Source of the DNA: an uncultured delta proteobacterium
GTDB lineage: Bacteria; Myxococcota_A; UBA9160; JAFDET01
Assembly (NCBI GenBank): GCA_947259215.1
Contig: CAMYLJ010000010.1
Location: 73,891 to 137,890, forward strand
DNA length: 64,000 bases
Direction of reading: 5' to 3'
Every line of letters starts with the position of its first letter. Position 1 is the stretch's first letter. The translations under genes and the position numbers were made by a program. The notes below the pieces were generated by a model. That model made no database searches, was not told where the DNA came from, and saw nothing but the letters and a program-made list of their open reading frames with translations. Shown piece by piece: positions 1 through 9,230 of the stretch.

Positions 1-917
1 GGACCGAACTGGGCGAGGCCGGTGTTGTGATGCTGGAAGTCAGAGAGCGCGCCGCCGTTGTGGCATTCGGCGCAGCCCACCTCGAAGAAGGTCAGGGCTC
101 CGCGGAGCTGGGAGGGGCGCAGCGCGCGATCGTCGCCAGCGACGAAGCGCTCCCAGCGGCTGTTGCGGGCGTCGAAGGCCGCCACCTCGAACGCCGCGAT
201 CGCGTTGGCGGCGTGGGCGAACGTCATGCCGGCGAAGCTCTCGCCGGGATAGGCGGCCTCGAAGAGGGCGACGTACTCGGGAATCGCACCGAGCCGCGCC
301 ATCAGGTCGGCCCAGATGCCGGAGAGGTCGTCGTCGGCCCGGTCGCCGATCTCGTTCTCGCCGGGGAAGCCGCGCATCTCGTGACGGGAGGTCACCGGGA
401 AGAGCGCCTGGGCCGCGACGACGCCCAGCTCGAGGGTCAGCGCCATCTCGGCGCTGAGCTGATTACCGGCGGGAGTCGACAGCTCGCCGTTCGCATCCAG
501 CTCGACGCGGCTGTCCCAGAACATGCTGTCGAAGGCGTGAAGGTTGAAGAGCGCCGGGGCGTTGCGAGGGATGACGTGCCCGCCGACCCGGCCCTCGCCG
601 AGGCCCGCCCCGCCTTCGCCGAGGGGCAGGTGCCGGTCGTCGTCGGTCCCCACGGCCGGGTGGTGGCAGGTCATGCACGAGATGTTGCGATTGCCGCTCA
701 GGATCTTGTCGAACGCGAGCGCCTGCCCCAGCTCGAACAGGGCTGAGCTGACCGACGGGGGTCCGGGCAGGGGCTCGATCCCGTACTCGTCGATGTAGGC
801 GCGGACCGAGTCCGCCAGGCGCGCCGGGTGGCCTCGCTGCCAGCCTCTTGCCGCTCCGTTGCCGGCGGGGAGCAGGAGCACGAGCGCTGCCAGAGCGGGG
901 AACCATCGTCGCTGCAT
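1..917 (-). CDS. Di-haem cytochrome c peroxidase (MauG/CcpA family), C-terminus cut by window edge
   Basis: This periplasmic di-haem enzyme would reduce hydrogen peroxide or act in MauG-like oxidation, with electrons from c-type cytochromes. Translation from the ATG at 917 gives 305 residues before the sequence ends, so the last third is missing. A signal peptide covers about residues 1-24. Two haem c sites are visible, CMTCH (81-85) and CAECH (282-286), with the family's spacing. The text between them (RNISCMTCHHP, GCAECHNGG) is typical of CCP_MauG proteins. The next gene on this strand ends at 1111, so it probably has its own promoter. MauG and BthA-type relatives cannot be separated without the C-terminus. 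Confidence 0.88.
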   Translation of the reverse strand, partial: MQRRWFPALAALVLLLPAGNGAARGWQRGHPARLADSVRAYIDEYGIEPLPGPPSVSSALFELGQALAFDKILSGNRNISCMTCHHPAVGTDDDRHLPLGEGGAGLGEGRVGGHVIPRNAPALFNLHAFDSMFWDSRVELDANGELSTPAGNQLSAEMALTLELGVVAAQALFPVTSRHEMRGFPGENEIGDRADDDLSGIWADLMARLGAIPEYVALFEAAYPGESFAGMTFAHAANAIAAFEVAAFDARNSRWERFVAGDDRALRPSQLRGALTFFEVGCAECHNGGALSDFQHHNTGLAQFG

Positions 918-1110
918 GAAAGTCTCCGTGGTCTCCGGGGTAGCATTGCAAGCGGCGTACTCGCCCCCGTTCCGTCATCCGCTTGTCCGGGCACGGAGAA
1001 GTGGCCTTTCGGCACGAATCGGTGACGCGCCGACGATGGAGATGGGGCGATGTGCCCCGTCGAGACACGACCTCGGGGTCCGGGTTTCGATCCAGTCGCG
1101 CGGTCCCGAG

Positions 1111-1809
1111 CTAGCCCGGAGTTCCGGGAGTTCCGCCGCCGGCGTCCGCCGGCCGCTCGGCCACCACCACCTCGATGGCCAGCCCGAGCGGGGCCAGCTG
1201 CGAGACGTGGCGCGGGCGCCAGCGGCTCGGGTCGAGGCGCGGTGCCAGCTGGATCGGTCGGCAGCCGCCGACCCAGGTGGGGCGGAACGCGTGGATGCGC
1301 GACCAGAGTCCGCCCACCACACCGGCGAAGCCGCTGCAGCCCGACGCCAGGCTCGTGACGCAGAGCAGGCCCCCGGGCACGAGCATGCGCTGGGCTTCGG
1401 CCAGCACGGCGTCGATGTCCGCGTCGGAGAGGAGGTCGAAGACGTAGCTCGACACGAAGCGGTCGCAGCTCGCGTCGGGCTCGCTCGTGGGCGGCGAGCC
1501 GTCGGAGTGCAGGATCTCGACCCGCTCGCCGAAGCGCGCCAGCCGCTCCCGGGCCAGCGCGACCATGCGCGGCGACAGGTCCCAGGCCCGGTAGCGCGCG
1601 TCCTCGGGCAGCTCGCCCGCGAGCAGCCGCTCGGCGAAGCGCCCCGTGCCCGAACCGAACTCGAAGACCCGGTGCGCGTGGCCGAACTCGCCGTGCTCGA
1701 CGATGCGGTCGAGGGCGCGGTCCTCGTACCAGGCGCTCATGAGATCGTGGCGCGCGCCCATGCGATCGTAGACGCGGCGCGCCTCGTCGTGGGAGAGCGT
1801 GGTCGTCAT
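1111..1809 (-). CDS. Class I SAM-dependent methyltransferase
   Basis: A 232-residue methyltransferase with the Rossmann-fold SAM site VFEFGSGTGRF at about residues 48-58, an acidic strand-2 motif (AWDLSPRMVALA) and a post-motif region VPGGLLCVTS. It resembles UbiE/BioC-type small-molecule methyltransferases; the substrate cannot be read from sequence. The ATG at 1809 is preceded by a GAGGAG-like ribosome site. It lies 25 bp downstream of the GFA gene on the same strand and could be the last gene of the menaquinone transcript. The true menaquinone methyltransferase is a different gene at 10629-11327, so this one is not needed for that pathway. Confidence 0.85.
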   Translation of the reverse strand: MTTTLSHDEARRVYDRMGARHDLMSAWYEDRALDRIVEHGEFGHAHRVFEFGSGTGRFAERLLAGELPEDARYRAWDLSPRMVALARERLARFGERVEILHSDGSPPTSEPDASCDRFVSSYVFDLLSDADIDAVLAEAQRMLVPGGLLCVTSLASGCSGFAGVVGGLWSRIHAFRPTWVGGCRPIQLAPRLDPSRWRPRHVSQLAPLGLAIEVVVAERPADAGGGTPGTPG

Positions 1810-1834
1810 GGGAGGCTCCTCTCTCCGCGGGTGA

Positions 1835-2215
1835 CTACCCGTTCCAGCCTTCGGCGCGCGCCGAGGCCTCCCAGTCACGGCCGTCGAAGACCTCGCGCGG
1901 GAAGGCGTCCAGATCCACGCCTTCCAGGCAGCGGGCGTTCACGCTCCAGCGCTCCGGGGCGATGCGCGGCCGGTGGCAGACGTGCACGCCGCAGACGCGG
2001 CAGAAGAAGTGACGCGCCGTGCCGGTGTTGAACCGGTACTCGGTCAGCTGCTCCTCCCCCGACACGATCCGGACGGCACGGATCTGGGACACCGGGAAGT
2101 AGACGGCGCCCTTCTTGTGGCAGAGGGAGCAGCTGCACTCCACCAGATGGGTGGGCTCCGCCTCCACCTCGAAGGCGACCCGACCGCAGTGACAGGTTCC
2201 GCGCCAGGTCGGCAC
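1835..2215 (-). CDS. GFA-family zinc-binding protein (CENP-V/GFA domain)
   Basis: A 126-residue single-domain protein of the GFA family, named for glutathione-dependent formaldehyde-activating enzyme, although most members have unknown substrates. The zinc-binding cysteines are visible as CHC (residues 8-10), CSCSLC (27-32) and CRVCGVHVC (72-80). Length is normal for the family. It lies 33 bp after menE on the same strand, so it is probably co-transcribed with the menaquinone genes, but nothing links it functionally to them. The function is best left as a metal-binding protein of unknown role. Confidence 0.85.
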   Translation of the reverse strand: MPTWRGTCHCGRVAFEVEAEPTHLVECSCSLCHKKGAVYFPVSQIRAVRIVSGEEQLTEYRFNTGTARHFFCRVCGVHVCHRPRIAPERWSVNARCLEGVDLDAFPREVFDGRDWEASARAEGWNG

Positions 2216-2248
2216 GGCCCCAGGGTATCGGGAGTGGGCCCGGGGTCG

Positions 2249-3850
2249 CTACGGCGACTGCGGAGTCTCGATCGCGTGCAGCTCGCGGCGCAGGAGCTTG
2301 CCCGAGGCCGAGCGCGGCAGCGCGGCGACGACGCGCAGTGCCCGCGGAGCCTTGTAGGCTGCGAGCTGCTCGCGGCAGTGGCGTTGCAGCCCTGCCAGGT
2401 CCGGCGGCTGCGCTGCGTCCCCGGGTACGACCCACGCGACGACCCGCCGGCCCAGGTCCGGATCCGGCTCGCCCGTGACCGCGGCCTCCGACACCGCCGG
2501 GTGACGCTCCAGGACGGCCTCCACCTCGGCCGGGTAGACGTTCTCGCCGCCGCTCACCACCAGGTCCGAGCGCCGGTCGAGGATCTGCAGGAAGCCGTCC
2601 GGCCCGAGGACGCCCAGGTCGCCCGTGTGGAGCCAGCCCTCGCGCAGGGCGGCCGCCGTGGCCTCCGGGTCGTCGTGGTAGCCGGCCATCAGTGCGCGGC
2701 CGCGCACGCAGATCTCGCCGGCGATGCCCGCGGGCTGATTCCGGCCCTCCGGATCGCGGATCGCCAGCTCCATCCCCGGGATGGGACGGCCCGCCACGTC
2801 GTCGCGCCGGCCGACCTCACCCACGGGCAGGGTGGCGACCTGGGAGCAGGCCTCGGTCAGACCGTAGCTGGGAAGGGCGGGGAGGCCGCACTCCCAGGCC
2901 CGGCGCAGCAGTGCCGGCGGGCAGGCGGCGCCGCCGACGAGGATCGCGCGCAGCGCGCGCGTCGGCGGCGGGTTGCCGCGCACCTCGAGCACCCGGCGCA
3001 GCATGCTGGGCACGAAGGAGGCGATGCTGATGGCGCCCTCGTCGAGTGCGTGGGCGGCGCGCTCCGGGTCGAAGCGGTCGTGCAGCACCACGGTCGCTCC
3101 GAAGAGGGTGGCCCGCACCAGGATCGAGAGGCCGCCCACGTGACAGAGGGGCAGGCATGCCAGCCAGCGTTCTTCGGGCGGAGTGCCCAGGTGAGCGGTG
3201 GAGCCGACGGCGCTCCAGAAGAAGGCGTCCGAGCTGAGCAGGGCTCCTTTGGGCTGACCGGTCGTGCCCGACGTGTGTAGCAGGGCGAGGGGCGCGTCGG
3301 GGGCCGGGGGTTCCTCCGGCGATGTCCTCGCGCGCAGCGTGGCCGTCGGACTTGCTCCCAGTCCGTCAGCGCGCTGCGGATTACGCCTCCGGAACCCCCG
3401 GCCCCCGACGCGCTGTGATTGAACGAGAGGCGGCGCTTCGGTCAGGGCTGCGGTCGAGGCGACGTCCAGGTCGCCGAGTTCTGCCGCTGCGGCGGCTGCC
3501 TGGTCCTCCAATGGTCCGCCGGCGTGGACCAGGATCCGGGCGCGGCCGTGGCCCAGGGCGAAGGCGTGCTCGGCGGTGGTGTGGCGGGGGTGGAGGGGGA
3601 GGAGGGTGGCGCCGAGGAGCTGGGCGGCGTGGAGGGCGTCGGCGGTGTCCGGGTGGTTGCCCGTGAGGGCGGCGACGACGTCACCGGGGCGGACGCCCTG
3701 GGCGGCGAGGCCGCCGGCGAGGCGGCGTGCGCGGTCAGCGAGGGCGCGCCAGGAGAGGGTCGTGCCCTCGGGTGTGACGAGGGCGGCGGCGTTCGGCGTC
3801 GTCGCCGCGCGCGCGAGGATCCAGGCGGCGCCGGGTGCGGCGGCGCTCAC
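2249..3850 (-). CDS. menE: o-Succinylbenzoate-CoA ligase MenE, carrying an in-frame palindromic insert
   Basis: An AMP-forming acyl-CoA synthetase of 533 residues that activates o-succinylbenzoate in menaquinone synthesis. Adenylation motifs are clear: LLHTSGTTGQPKG (about 190-202), YGLTEA, the HTGDLG region, and a C-terminal lysine in SASGKLLRREL. The GTG start at 3850 overlaps the menC stop (GTGA). It is longer than usual (450-490 aa is common) because residues about 147-186, just before the ATP-binding loop, are encoded by a palindromic repeat that has a second copy at 51863-51970. That segment is arginine-rich and unlike the rest of the protein. The reading frame is intact, so the enzyme may still work. 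The specificity call rests mainly on operon context. Confidence 0.9.
   Translation of the reverse strand: MSAAAPGAAWILARAATTPNAAALVTPEGTTLSWRALADRARRLAGGLAAQGVRPGDVVAALTGNHPDTADALHAAQLLGATLLPLHPRHTTAEHAFALGHGRARILVHAGGPLEDQAAAAAAELGDLDVASTAALTEAPPLVQSQRVGGRGFRRRNPQRADGLGASPTATLRARTSPEEPPAPDAPLALLHTSGTTGQPKGALLSSDAFFWSAVGSTAHLGTPPEERWLACLPLCHVGGLSILVRATLFGATVVLHDRFDPERAAHALDEGAISIASFVPSMLRRVLEVRGNPPPTRALRAILVGGAACPPALLRRAWECGLPALPSYGLTEACSQVATLPVGEVGRRDDVAGRPIPGMELAIRDPEGRNQPAGIAGEICVRGRALMAGYHDDPEATAAALREGWLHTGDLGVLGPDGFLQILDRRSDLVVSGGENVYPAEVEAVLERHPAVSEAAVTGEPDPDLGRRVVAWVVPGDAAQPPDLAGLQRHCREQLAAYKAPRALRVVAALPRSASGKLLRRELHAIETPQSP
3292..3413. repeat. Palindromic dispersed element, copy 1 (inside menE)
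   Basis: Two perfectly complementary 23-nt arms (3292-3314 and 3391-3413) flank a 76-nt core. The core shares two blocks with copy 2 on the same strand. Positions 3317-3336 match 51881-51900 at 19 of 20 bases. Positions 3360-3392 match 51925-51957 at 33 of 33 bases. The 23 nt between the blocks are not conserved. The arms are not the same sequence as the arms of copy 2. The whole unit is translated as part of MenE without a stop or frameshift. No transposase or target-site duplication was seen. Confidence 0.85.
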
Positions 3851-4848
3851 CCGGCGAGTTCCCGGTCGGGGCCCGTGCGCAGGCGCTCGATCGCTGCGGG
3901 ATCCGGCGAGACGCCGAGCCCCGCGCCGCGCGGAACGTCGAGCCCGCCGCGGCTCGGCTCGGGCAGCTCCGCCAGATCGTCGGCCAGGCGGTCGCCCGTG
4001 GCGAGGCCGGCAGCGAGGGGCGTGCCCGGAAGCGCGGCGGCTGCCGCCAGGGCCGCCGCCCGTGCGATGGCGCCGTCCAGGGCGGAGGTGATCGCGACGC
4101 CGATTCCCCGCTCCCGGGCGAGGCGCGCGACGGCGAGGGTGTCGCCCAGGCCCAGGACCGAGGGCTTCAGCACCAGCACGTCCGCCGCGTCCGCGTCGAT
4201 CACGCGCTGGGCGGCCGCTCGGGTGCAGGCGGACTCGTCGGCCGCGATGGGCACCGCGCCGATCGCGCGCAGACGCGCCAGTGCGGCGAGGTCGCTGCCG
4301 AAGACCGGCTCCTCCAGGTACTCGACGCCGAGCTCGGCCAGGGCGCGGCAGAAGGCGGCCGCGGCGGCGGGCCCGAAGCTGGCGTTGGCGTCGACCCGCA
4401 GTGCGACGCCCGCCCGCACCGCCTTGTGGACGCCCGCGACGCGGGCGAGCGCGACGTCCGGAAACCGGCCGTCCACCTTCAGCTTCAGCGTCGAGTAGCC
4501 CACCGCGACGCTGCGGCGGGCGTCGTCGCAGAGGGCTTCGCCGTCGCCGATGACGAGTCGTGCCACCGCCACGGTGGCACGCGCGCGGGTTCCGGCCTCG
4601 CGGGCCAGCGCCTCGGCCAGGGGCTCGCCCGCCGCTCGCGCGGCGGCGTCGCGCCGGGCGCACTCCAGCGCGGCGCGCAGGAAGTCGGCGTGGGTTCCGA
4701 AGCCTGCCACGGGCGTGGCTTCACCGAAGCCGCAGGTGCCCGCGTGGTCGACGCAGACGAGCTCGCCTTCGCGCGCGGGGAGCGACCCGCGTCCGCCGGC
4801 GACGCGCGCCGCAAGCGGCATCCGGAAGGGCGTCGCCCGCGCCCTCAC
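3847..4848 (-). CDS. menC: o-Succinylbenzoate synthase MenC
   Basis: An enolase-superfamily dehydratase of 333 residues that converts SHCHC to o-succinylbenzoate. Family features in order are the KxK lysine motif (TLKLKVDG), metal ligands in RVDANASF, EEPV and ADES, and the second catalytic lysine in VLKPS. The start is the GTG at 4848, which overlaps the menA stop as GTGA. Longer upstream starts would run deep into menA. Length is normal for bacterial MenC. It sits between menA and menE in an unbroken operon, which supports OSB synthase over N-acylamino acid racemase activity. Confidence 0.92.
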   Translation of the reverse strand: MRARATPFRMPLAARVAGGRGSLPAREGELVCVDHAGTCGFGEATPVAGFGTHADFLRAALECARRDAAARAAGEPLAEALAREAGTRARATVAVARLVIGDGEALCDDARRSVAVGYSTLKLKVDGRFPDVALARVAGVHKAVRAGVALRVDANASFGPAAAAAFCRALAELGVEYLEEPVFGSDLAALARLRAIGAVPIAADESACTRAAAQRVIDADAADVLVLKPSVLGLGDTLAVARLARERGIGVAITSALDGAIARAAALAAAAALPGTPLAAGLATGDRLADDLAELPEPSRGGLDVPRGAGLGVSPDPAAIERLRTGPDRELAG

Positions 4849-5750
4849 AGCAGGACTCCCAGCGCCAGGGCCAGCGAGAAGAACAGCCCCCGCTGCGCCG
4901 TCGCGGCGAGCAACGGATTCAGCGCCGCGCCGTCCCGGGTCGCGAGCTCGCGCACCAGCCCGAGCAGCCACGGCAGCGTCGCGAGGGCTGCGAGGGCGCC
5001 CGGCGGAAGCGCGCCAGCCGCGACGCACGCGACGAGCGCCAGCGGCGCCGCGACCACCAGCCCGGCCGTGTAGCGCCGCGCGGCGCGCTCCGAGAGGCGC
5101 ACCGCCAGGGTGCGCTTGCCGGCGCGCGCGTCGCTCTCGCGGTCACGCAGGTTGTTCACGGCCAGGATCGCCGTGGCCAGGAGACCCACCGGAACGGCGG
5201 CGGCCCAGGCCGCGGGCGAGGTCTGGAGCGCCTGGACGTAGTAGCCACCGACGACGCCGACGCCTCCGAAGAAGCTGAAGACCGCGACGTCGCCCAGCCC
5301 GCGGTAGGCGAGCGGCCAGGGTCCGCCCGTGTACAGGATGGCGGCGGCGAGGCTGGCGCCGCCCGCCAGGGCGATCGGCCAGCCGCCCCGCCACACCAGC
5401 GCGGCGCCCGCGGCAGCAGCCAGCAGCGCGGCGATGGCGGTGGCGCGTCGCATCGCCCGCGGCGAGACGAGGCCCCGCTGGGTGACCCGCGCCGGCCCGA
5501 GGCGGTCGCCTGCGTCGGCGCCGCGCTCGAAGTCGAAGACGTCGTTGGCCAGGTTGGCGGCGACCTGGAGCAGCAGGGCGGTCGCCAGCGCGACGATCGC
5601 CGTCGCCGGGTGCGCCATTCCCTCGCTCGCCGCGATCGCCGTCGCGACCGCGATCGGCCCGATCGCGGCCGGGAGGGTGCGCGGCCGCACCGCGTCCAGC
5701 CAGAGCCGCCAGCCCGCGGGCGGCGGGGTCGCCGTCTCTACGGCCGCCAC
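4845..5750 (-). CDS. menA: 1,4-Dihydroxy-2-naphthoate polyprenyltransferase MenA
   Basis: An integral-membrane UbiA-family prenyltransferase of 301 residues that attaches the polyprenyl tail to DHNA. The first aspartate-rich motif is [14 protein letters not shown] (about residues 66-79) and the second is [16 protein letters not shown]. Hydrophobic stretches account for eight or nine membrane segments. The GTG start at 5750 lies inside the end of menB, giving a 13-bp overlap; later starts would remove the conserved [11 protein letters not shown] segment. Its stop overlaps the menC start. It belongs to the men operon. Confidence 0.93.
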   Translation of the reverse strand: MAAVETATPPPAGWRLWLDAVRPRTLPAAIGPIAVATAIAASEGMAHPATAIVALATALLLQVAANLANDVFDFERGADAGDRLGPARVTQRGLVSPRAMRRATAIAALLAAAAGAALVWRGGWPIALAGGASLAAAILYTGGPWPLAYRGLGDVAVFSFFGGVGVVGGYYVQALQTSPAAWAAAVPVGLLATAILAVNNLRDRESDARAGKRTLAVRLSERAARRYTAGLVVAAPLALVACVAAGALPPGALAALATLPWLLGLVRELATRDGAALNPLLAATAQRGLFFSLALALGVLL

Positions 5751-6565
5751 GGGTAGGGCGAGAAGTCCGGCTGGCGCTTCTCGACGAAGGCGTCGCGTCC
5801 CTCCTGCGCCTCCTCGGACATGTAGAAGAGCAAGGTGGCGTTCCCGGCCAGCTCCTGGAGGCCGGCCTGCCCGTCGCAGTCGGCGTTGAAGGCGCTCTTC
5901 AGGCAGCGGATCGCGAGCGGGCTGTGCTCGAGGATCCGCCGCGCCCAGGCCACGCCCGTGGCCTCGAGCTCCGCCAGCGGCACCACCGCGTTCACGAGAC
6001 CCATGTCGAGGGCTTCGTCGGCTCCGTACTGGCGACAGAGGTACCAGATCTCGCGCGCCTTCTTCTGGCCCACGATGCGGGCCATGTAGGCCGCGCCGAA
6101 GCCGGCGTCGAAGCTGCCCACCCGCGGCCCGGTCTGTCCGAAGCGCGCGTTGTCGGCGGCGAGGGTGAGGTCGCACACGAGGTGCAGCACGTGGCCGCCG
6201 CCGATGGCGTAGCCGGCCACCAGCGCGATCACCGGCTTCGGCAGGGTTCGGATCACGCGCTGCAGATCGAGCGCGTTGAGGCGCGGCACGCCGCGCTCGT
6301 CCACGTAGCCGGCGTTCCCGCGCACCTTCTGGTCCCCGCCGGAGCAGAAGGCGTCGGGCCCCTCGCCGGTGAAGAGCACGACTCCCACCTCCGGGTCGTC
6401 GCGCACGATCCCGAAGGCCTCGATCAGCTCGAAGAGGGTCTTCGGCCGAAAGGCGTTGCGCACCTCCGGGCGGCAGATGGTGATGCGCGCGATGCCCTCG
6501 GACTCCGCCTTCTCGAAGCGGATGTCCTCGTAGTCGCGCACGGTCTTCCAGTCGACGGCACTCAT
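5738..6565 (-). CDS. menB: 1,4-Dihydroxy-2-naphthoyl-CoA synthase MenB
   Basis: A crotonase-fold enzyme of 275 residues that closes the second ring of the naphthoquinone from o-succinylbenzoyl-CoA. The MenB signatures are [10 protein letters not shown] (74-83, oxyanion hole), [11 protein letters not shown] (118-128) and the aspartate loop VGSFDAGFG (149-157, D153). Typical MenB length is 270-285. The ATG at 6565 overlaps the menH stop as ATGA. The aspartate in the SFD loop rather than a glycine fits type II enzymes; otherwise the assignment is unambiguous. Confidence 0.96.
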   Translation of the reverse strand: MSAVDWKTVRDYEDIRFEKAESEGIARITICRPEVRNAFRPKTLFELIEAFGIVRDDPEVGVVLFTGEGPDAFCSGGDQKVRGNAGYVDERGVPRLNALDLQRVIRTLPKPVIALVAGYAIGGGHVLHLVCDLTLAADNARFGQTGPRVGSFDAGFGAAYMARIVGQKKAREIWYLCRQYGADEALDMGLVNAVVPLAELEATGVAWARRILEHSPLAIRCLKSAFNADCDGQAGLQELAGNATLLFYMSEEAQEGRDAFVEKRQPDFSPYPWRP

Positions 6566-7431
6566 GCTCTCGGGCTCCTCTCGGTTGCGGGCGTGGCGGG
6601 GAGACCGACCGCGGCCTCCGCTCCCGCCAGGAAGGCGCGGGTCGCGGCGTGGAATGCCGCGGGGTTCTCCAGATGGGCTGCGTGTCCGGCGCCGGGGATC
6701 AGACACAGCCGGCCGCGCGGGAGGCGCCTCACCAGTGCGCGCGCGATGCCCAGGAACTTCGGGTCCTCGGCGCCGACGACGGCCAGCACGGGCGCGGCCA
6801 GGCGCGGGAGGTGGGTGTGGAGCGGCGGCTGTGCGCCGGAGCCCAGGCCGCGCAGGGAGAGGGCGAGCCCCTGCGGGCGATTGCGCAGGCGCTGGGCGCG
6901 GGCCCCCTCCCAGAAGGCGACGCCGAGGCGGCGCTGACTCTGGAACAGCGGGTTCGCGAGCCAGCGCTCCACGAAAGCGGGGACTCCGCCCGCCAGGATC
7001 GACTCGGCCAGCGCCTCGTCGGCGCGCACCCGCGCGGCGCGCGCCTCCGGATCCTCGATCCCGGCCGAGGCGCCCACCACGACCACGCGGTCCACGCGCT
7101 CCGGGCGCAGGGCCGCCAGGCCGAGCGCCAGCCGGCCGCCCATGGAGTAGCCGAGGACGTGGGCGCGCGGGACTCCGAGCGCGTCGAGCACGTCCTCGAG
7201 CGCGTCGAGGGTGGCCTCCATGCGGTAGGCGCCCGCGTCCGCGGGGCTCTCGCTGGCTCCGTGTCCCGGGAGGTCCAGCGACACGACCCGGTGCGCGTCG
7301 GCCAGTGCCTCCGCCGTGCCCGCGAGCGTGTCCGCGCAGCCGGTGAAGCCGTGCAGCAGCAGCAGGGGCGGCCCCTCGCCGGTCTCGCGCACCGCCAGGC
7401 GATGGCCGGCCGCGTCGACGAGGCCGCTCAT
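6562..7431 (-). CDS. menH: SHCHC synthase MenH (alpha/beta hydrolase fold)
   Basis: An alpha/beta-hydrolase of 289 residues that eliminates pyruvate from SEPHCHC to give SHCHC. The sequence shows the oxyanion HGFTG (27-31), the nucleophile elbow GYSMGG (S96) and a C-terminal histidine in GAGHAAHLE. It lies between menD and menB with 4-bp overlaps at both ends (ATGA with menD upstream and with menB downstream). The context makes MenH much more likely than a generic hydrolase. The C-terminal tail after the last helix is alanine/proline-rich and probably not conserved. Confidence 0.92.
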   Translation of the reverse strand: MSGLVDAAGHRLAVRETGEGPPLLLLHGFTGCADTLAGTAEALADAHRVVSLDLPGHGASESPADAGAYRMEATLDALEDVLDALGVPRAHVLGYSMGGRLALGLAALRPERVDRVVVVGASAGIEDPEARAARVRADEALAESILAGGVPAFVERWLANPLFQSQRRLGVAFWEGARAQRLRNRPQGLALSLRGLGSGAQPPLHTHLPRLAAPVLAVVGAEDPKFLGIARALVRRLPRGRLCLIPGAGHAAHLENPAAFHAATRAFLAGAEAAVGLPATPATERSPRA

Positions 7432-9230
7432 CGCGAGGCCTCCGCCACGGCGCGCCAGAGCGCGCGATGGTGGGCGACGCTGTCGTCCGCGTCGATCGGC
7501 ACCTCGACCAGCGTCGTCCGGCGCGCGGCCAGCGCGGACGTCACGGCGACCCGCAGGGCGACCGCGTCGTCGGCGCGCTCGTAGCCGAGGCCGAAGAGGG
7601 TCGCCGCGGCGTGGAGGTCCAGGTCGTGGGGTCCCACGAACTGCTTGCGGAACGCCACCTCGGGACCCGCCTCCGCGATGGGCAGGTAGGAGAAGATCCC
7701 GCCGCCCTGGTTCTGGAGCACCACGATCACCAGTCGCAGGCCGTGCCGACGCGCCGCCAACAGACCGCCCAGGTCGTGGAGCAGGGCCAGGTCGCCGGTC
7801 AGGAGGACCACGGGCTCGTCGCCCGCCGCCGCCACGCCGAGTGCCGTGGAAACGATGCCGTCGATGCCGTTGGCGCCGCGGTTGCCGAGCACGCGCAGCC
7901 GGCGCGCCGAGGCGGGCAGGAAGCCGTCCGCATCCCGCACCGGCATGCTGTTGGACACGAAGAGGGTGGCCCCGTCGGGGAGGAGCGCCCCGAGCTCGCG
8001 GACCACGCGCGGTTCGAAGAGCGTGGGCTCCGCCTCCAGCTGCCGCGCCACGGCGCCGGCTGCCCGCTCCTCGCCGGCGAGCCACGTCTCGAGCCACGGG
8101 CTGCGGGTGGCCCTCGCTGCGGACACCTCCAGTCGCTCGGCGACCGCCGCCGCCAGCCGGGTCGGATCCGCGCGCACGATCTCCGAGGCGCGGAAGTCCG
8201 GGTCGTGCCAGGCGCCCGCGCCGTCGATCACGATCTGGCGCGCGTCGCGGGCCCGGGCCAGCCACTGGCGGGCGGCCTTGCTGGTGGGCGTGTCGCCGAA
8301 GCGCACGATGCAGTCCGGGGTCGCCTCGCAGGCCGCGCCGTCGGCACGCAGCAGCGCATCGAAGTGCGTGACGAGCGGCGCCTCCTTCGTGTGGGGGCCG
8401 CGACGCACGCCGGCCAGCACGTCGGGCAGGATCGGCCAGCCCGCGGCCCGGGCGAGGCGTACGACGGCCTCGGCGAACCCGGCGTCGGGCTTCTGCGGCC
8501 CGCACAGCAGGACGCCGCGCTCGCTGTCGCGCATGGCGGCTGCTACCCGCTCGACGACGGCGCAGTCCGGCTCGTCGGGTGCGGCGTGGATGAGGGTGTA
8601 GGGTCCGTCGCCGCGACCCTGCACGGCATCCGGCTCGCGGCGCGCCTCGCTGGCCAGTGCTTCCACGTCGCTGGGTTCGGGGTGGAGCGGCTCGCGGAAC
8701 GGCAGGTTCAGGTGCACGGGGCCCGCCGGCGGGCCGGCTGCCAGTGCGGCTGCGCGCGCGGCCAGCACCCGCGCGTGGCGAAGGATCTCGGCCCGCGGCT
8801 CCGGCAGGGGCGCCTCGGCGAACCAGCGCAGGTGCCCGCCGTAGATCCCCGCCTGCGTCAGCGTCTGTCCGGCTCCCCAGTCGCGGAGCTCGGGCGGCCG
8901 GTCGGCCGTGAGCACCACCAGCGGGACGCGACCGGTGAACGCCTCCGCCACCGCGGGTGCGAAGTTCGCGGCTGCGGTACCGGAAGTGCACACCAGCGCC
9001 GTCGGGAATCCGGTCGCCCGCGCCAGGCCCACGGCGAAGAAGCCAGCCGCGCGTTCGTCCACGTGGGTCCACGTCCGCAGCCCGACCCGCTCGGCCGCCA
9101 CGGCCAGGGGCGCCGAGCGGGAGCCGGGGCAGGTGCAAACGTGCGCGACGCCGGCGCGCGCCAGCTCGTCGAGCAGCGCGTGGGCGAACGCGAAGTTCGC
9201 GTTGGCCGCTTCCGGGGCCACGGGCTTCAC
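7428..9230 (-). CDS. menD: SEPHCHC synthase MenD
   Basis: A thiamine-diphosphate enzyme of 600 residues that adds a 2-oxoglutarate-derived succinyl semialdehyde unit to isochorismate. The N-terminal Pyr domain starts with [11 protein letters not shown] (32-42). The C-terminal PP domain carries the ThDP/Mg motif [12 protein letters not shown] and the preceding RGANGIDG. It starts at a GTG (9230) that overlaps the menF stop as GTGA; a second GTG lies one codon upstream. Slightly longer than the E. coli enzyme. Part of the men operon. Confidence 0.95.
   Translation of the reverse strand: MKPVAPEAANANFAFAHALLDELARAGVAHVCTCPGSRSAPLAVAAERVGLRTWTHVDERAAGFFAVGLARATGFPTALVCTSGTAAANFAPAVAEAFTGRVPLVVLTADRPPELRDWGAGQTLTQAGIYGGHLRWFAEAPLPEPRAEILRHARVLAARAAALAAGPPAGPVHLNLPFREPLHPEPSDVEALASEARREPDAVQGRGDGPYTLIHAAPDEPDCAVVERVAAAMRDSERGVLLCGPQKPDAGFAEAVVRLARAAGWPILPDVLAGVRRGPHTKEAPLVTHFDALLRADGAACEATPDCIVRFGDTPTSKAARQWLARARDARQIVIDGAGAWHDPDFRASEIVRADPTRLAAAVAERLEVSAARATRSPWLETWLAGEERAAGAVARQLEAEPTLFEPRVVRELGALLPDGATLFVSNSMPVRDADGFLPASARRLRVLGNRGANGIDGIVSTALGVAAAGDEPVVLLTGDLALLHDLGGLLAARRHGLRLVIVVLQNQGGGIFSYLPIAEAGPEVAFRKQFVGPHDLDLHAAATLFGLGYERADDAVALRVAVTSALAARRTTLVEVPIDADDSVAHHRALWRAVAEASR

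Noticed and set aside
3851-4663. N-terminal extension of MenE through menC in the same open frame
   Set aside because: The added sequence is arginine/proline-rich with no protein features and lies fully inside menC. The GTG at 3850 overlapping the menC stop is the proper start.
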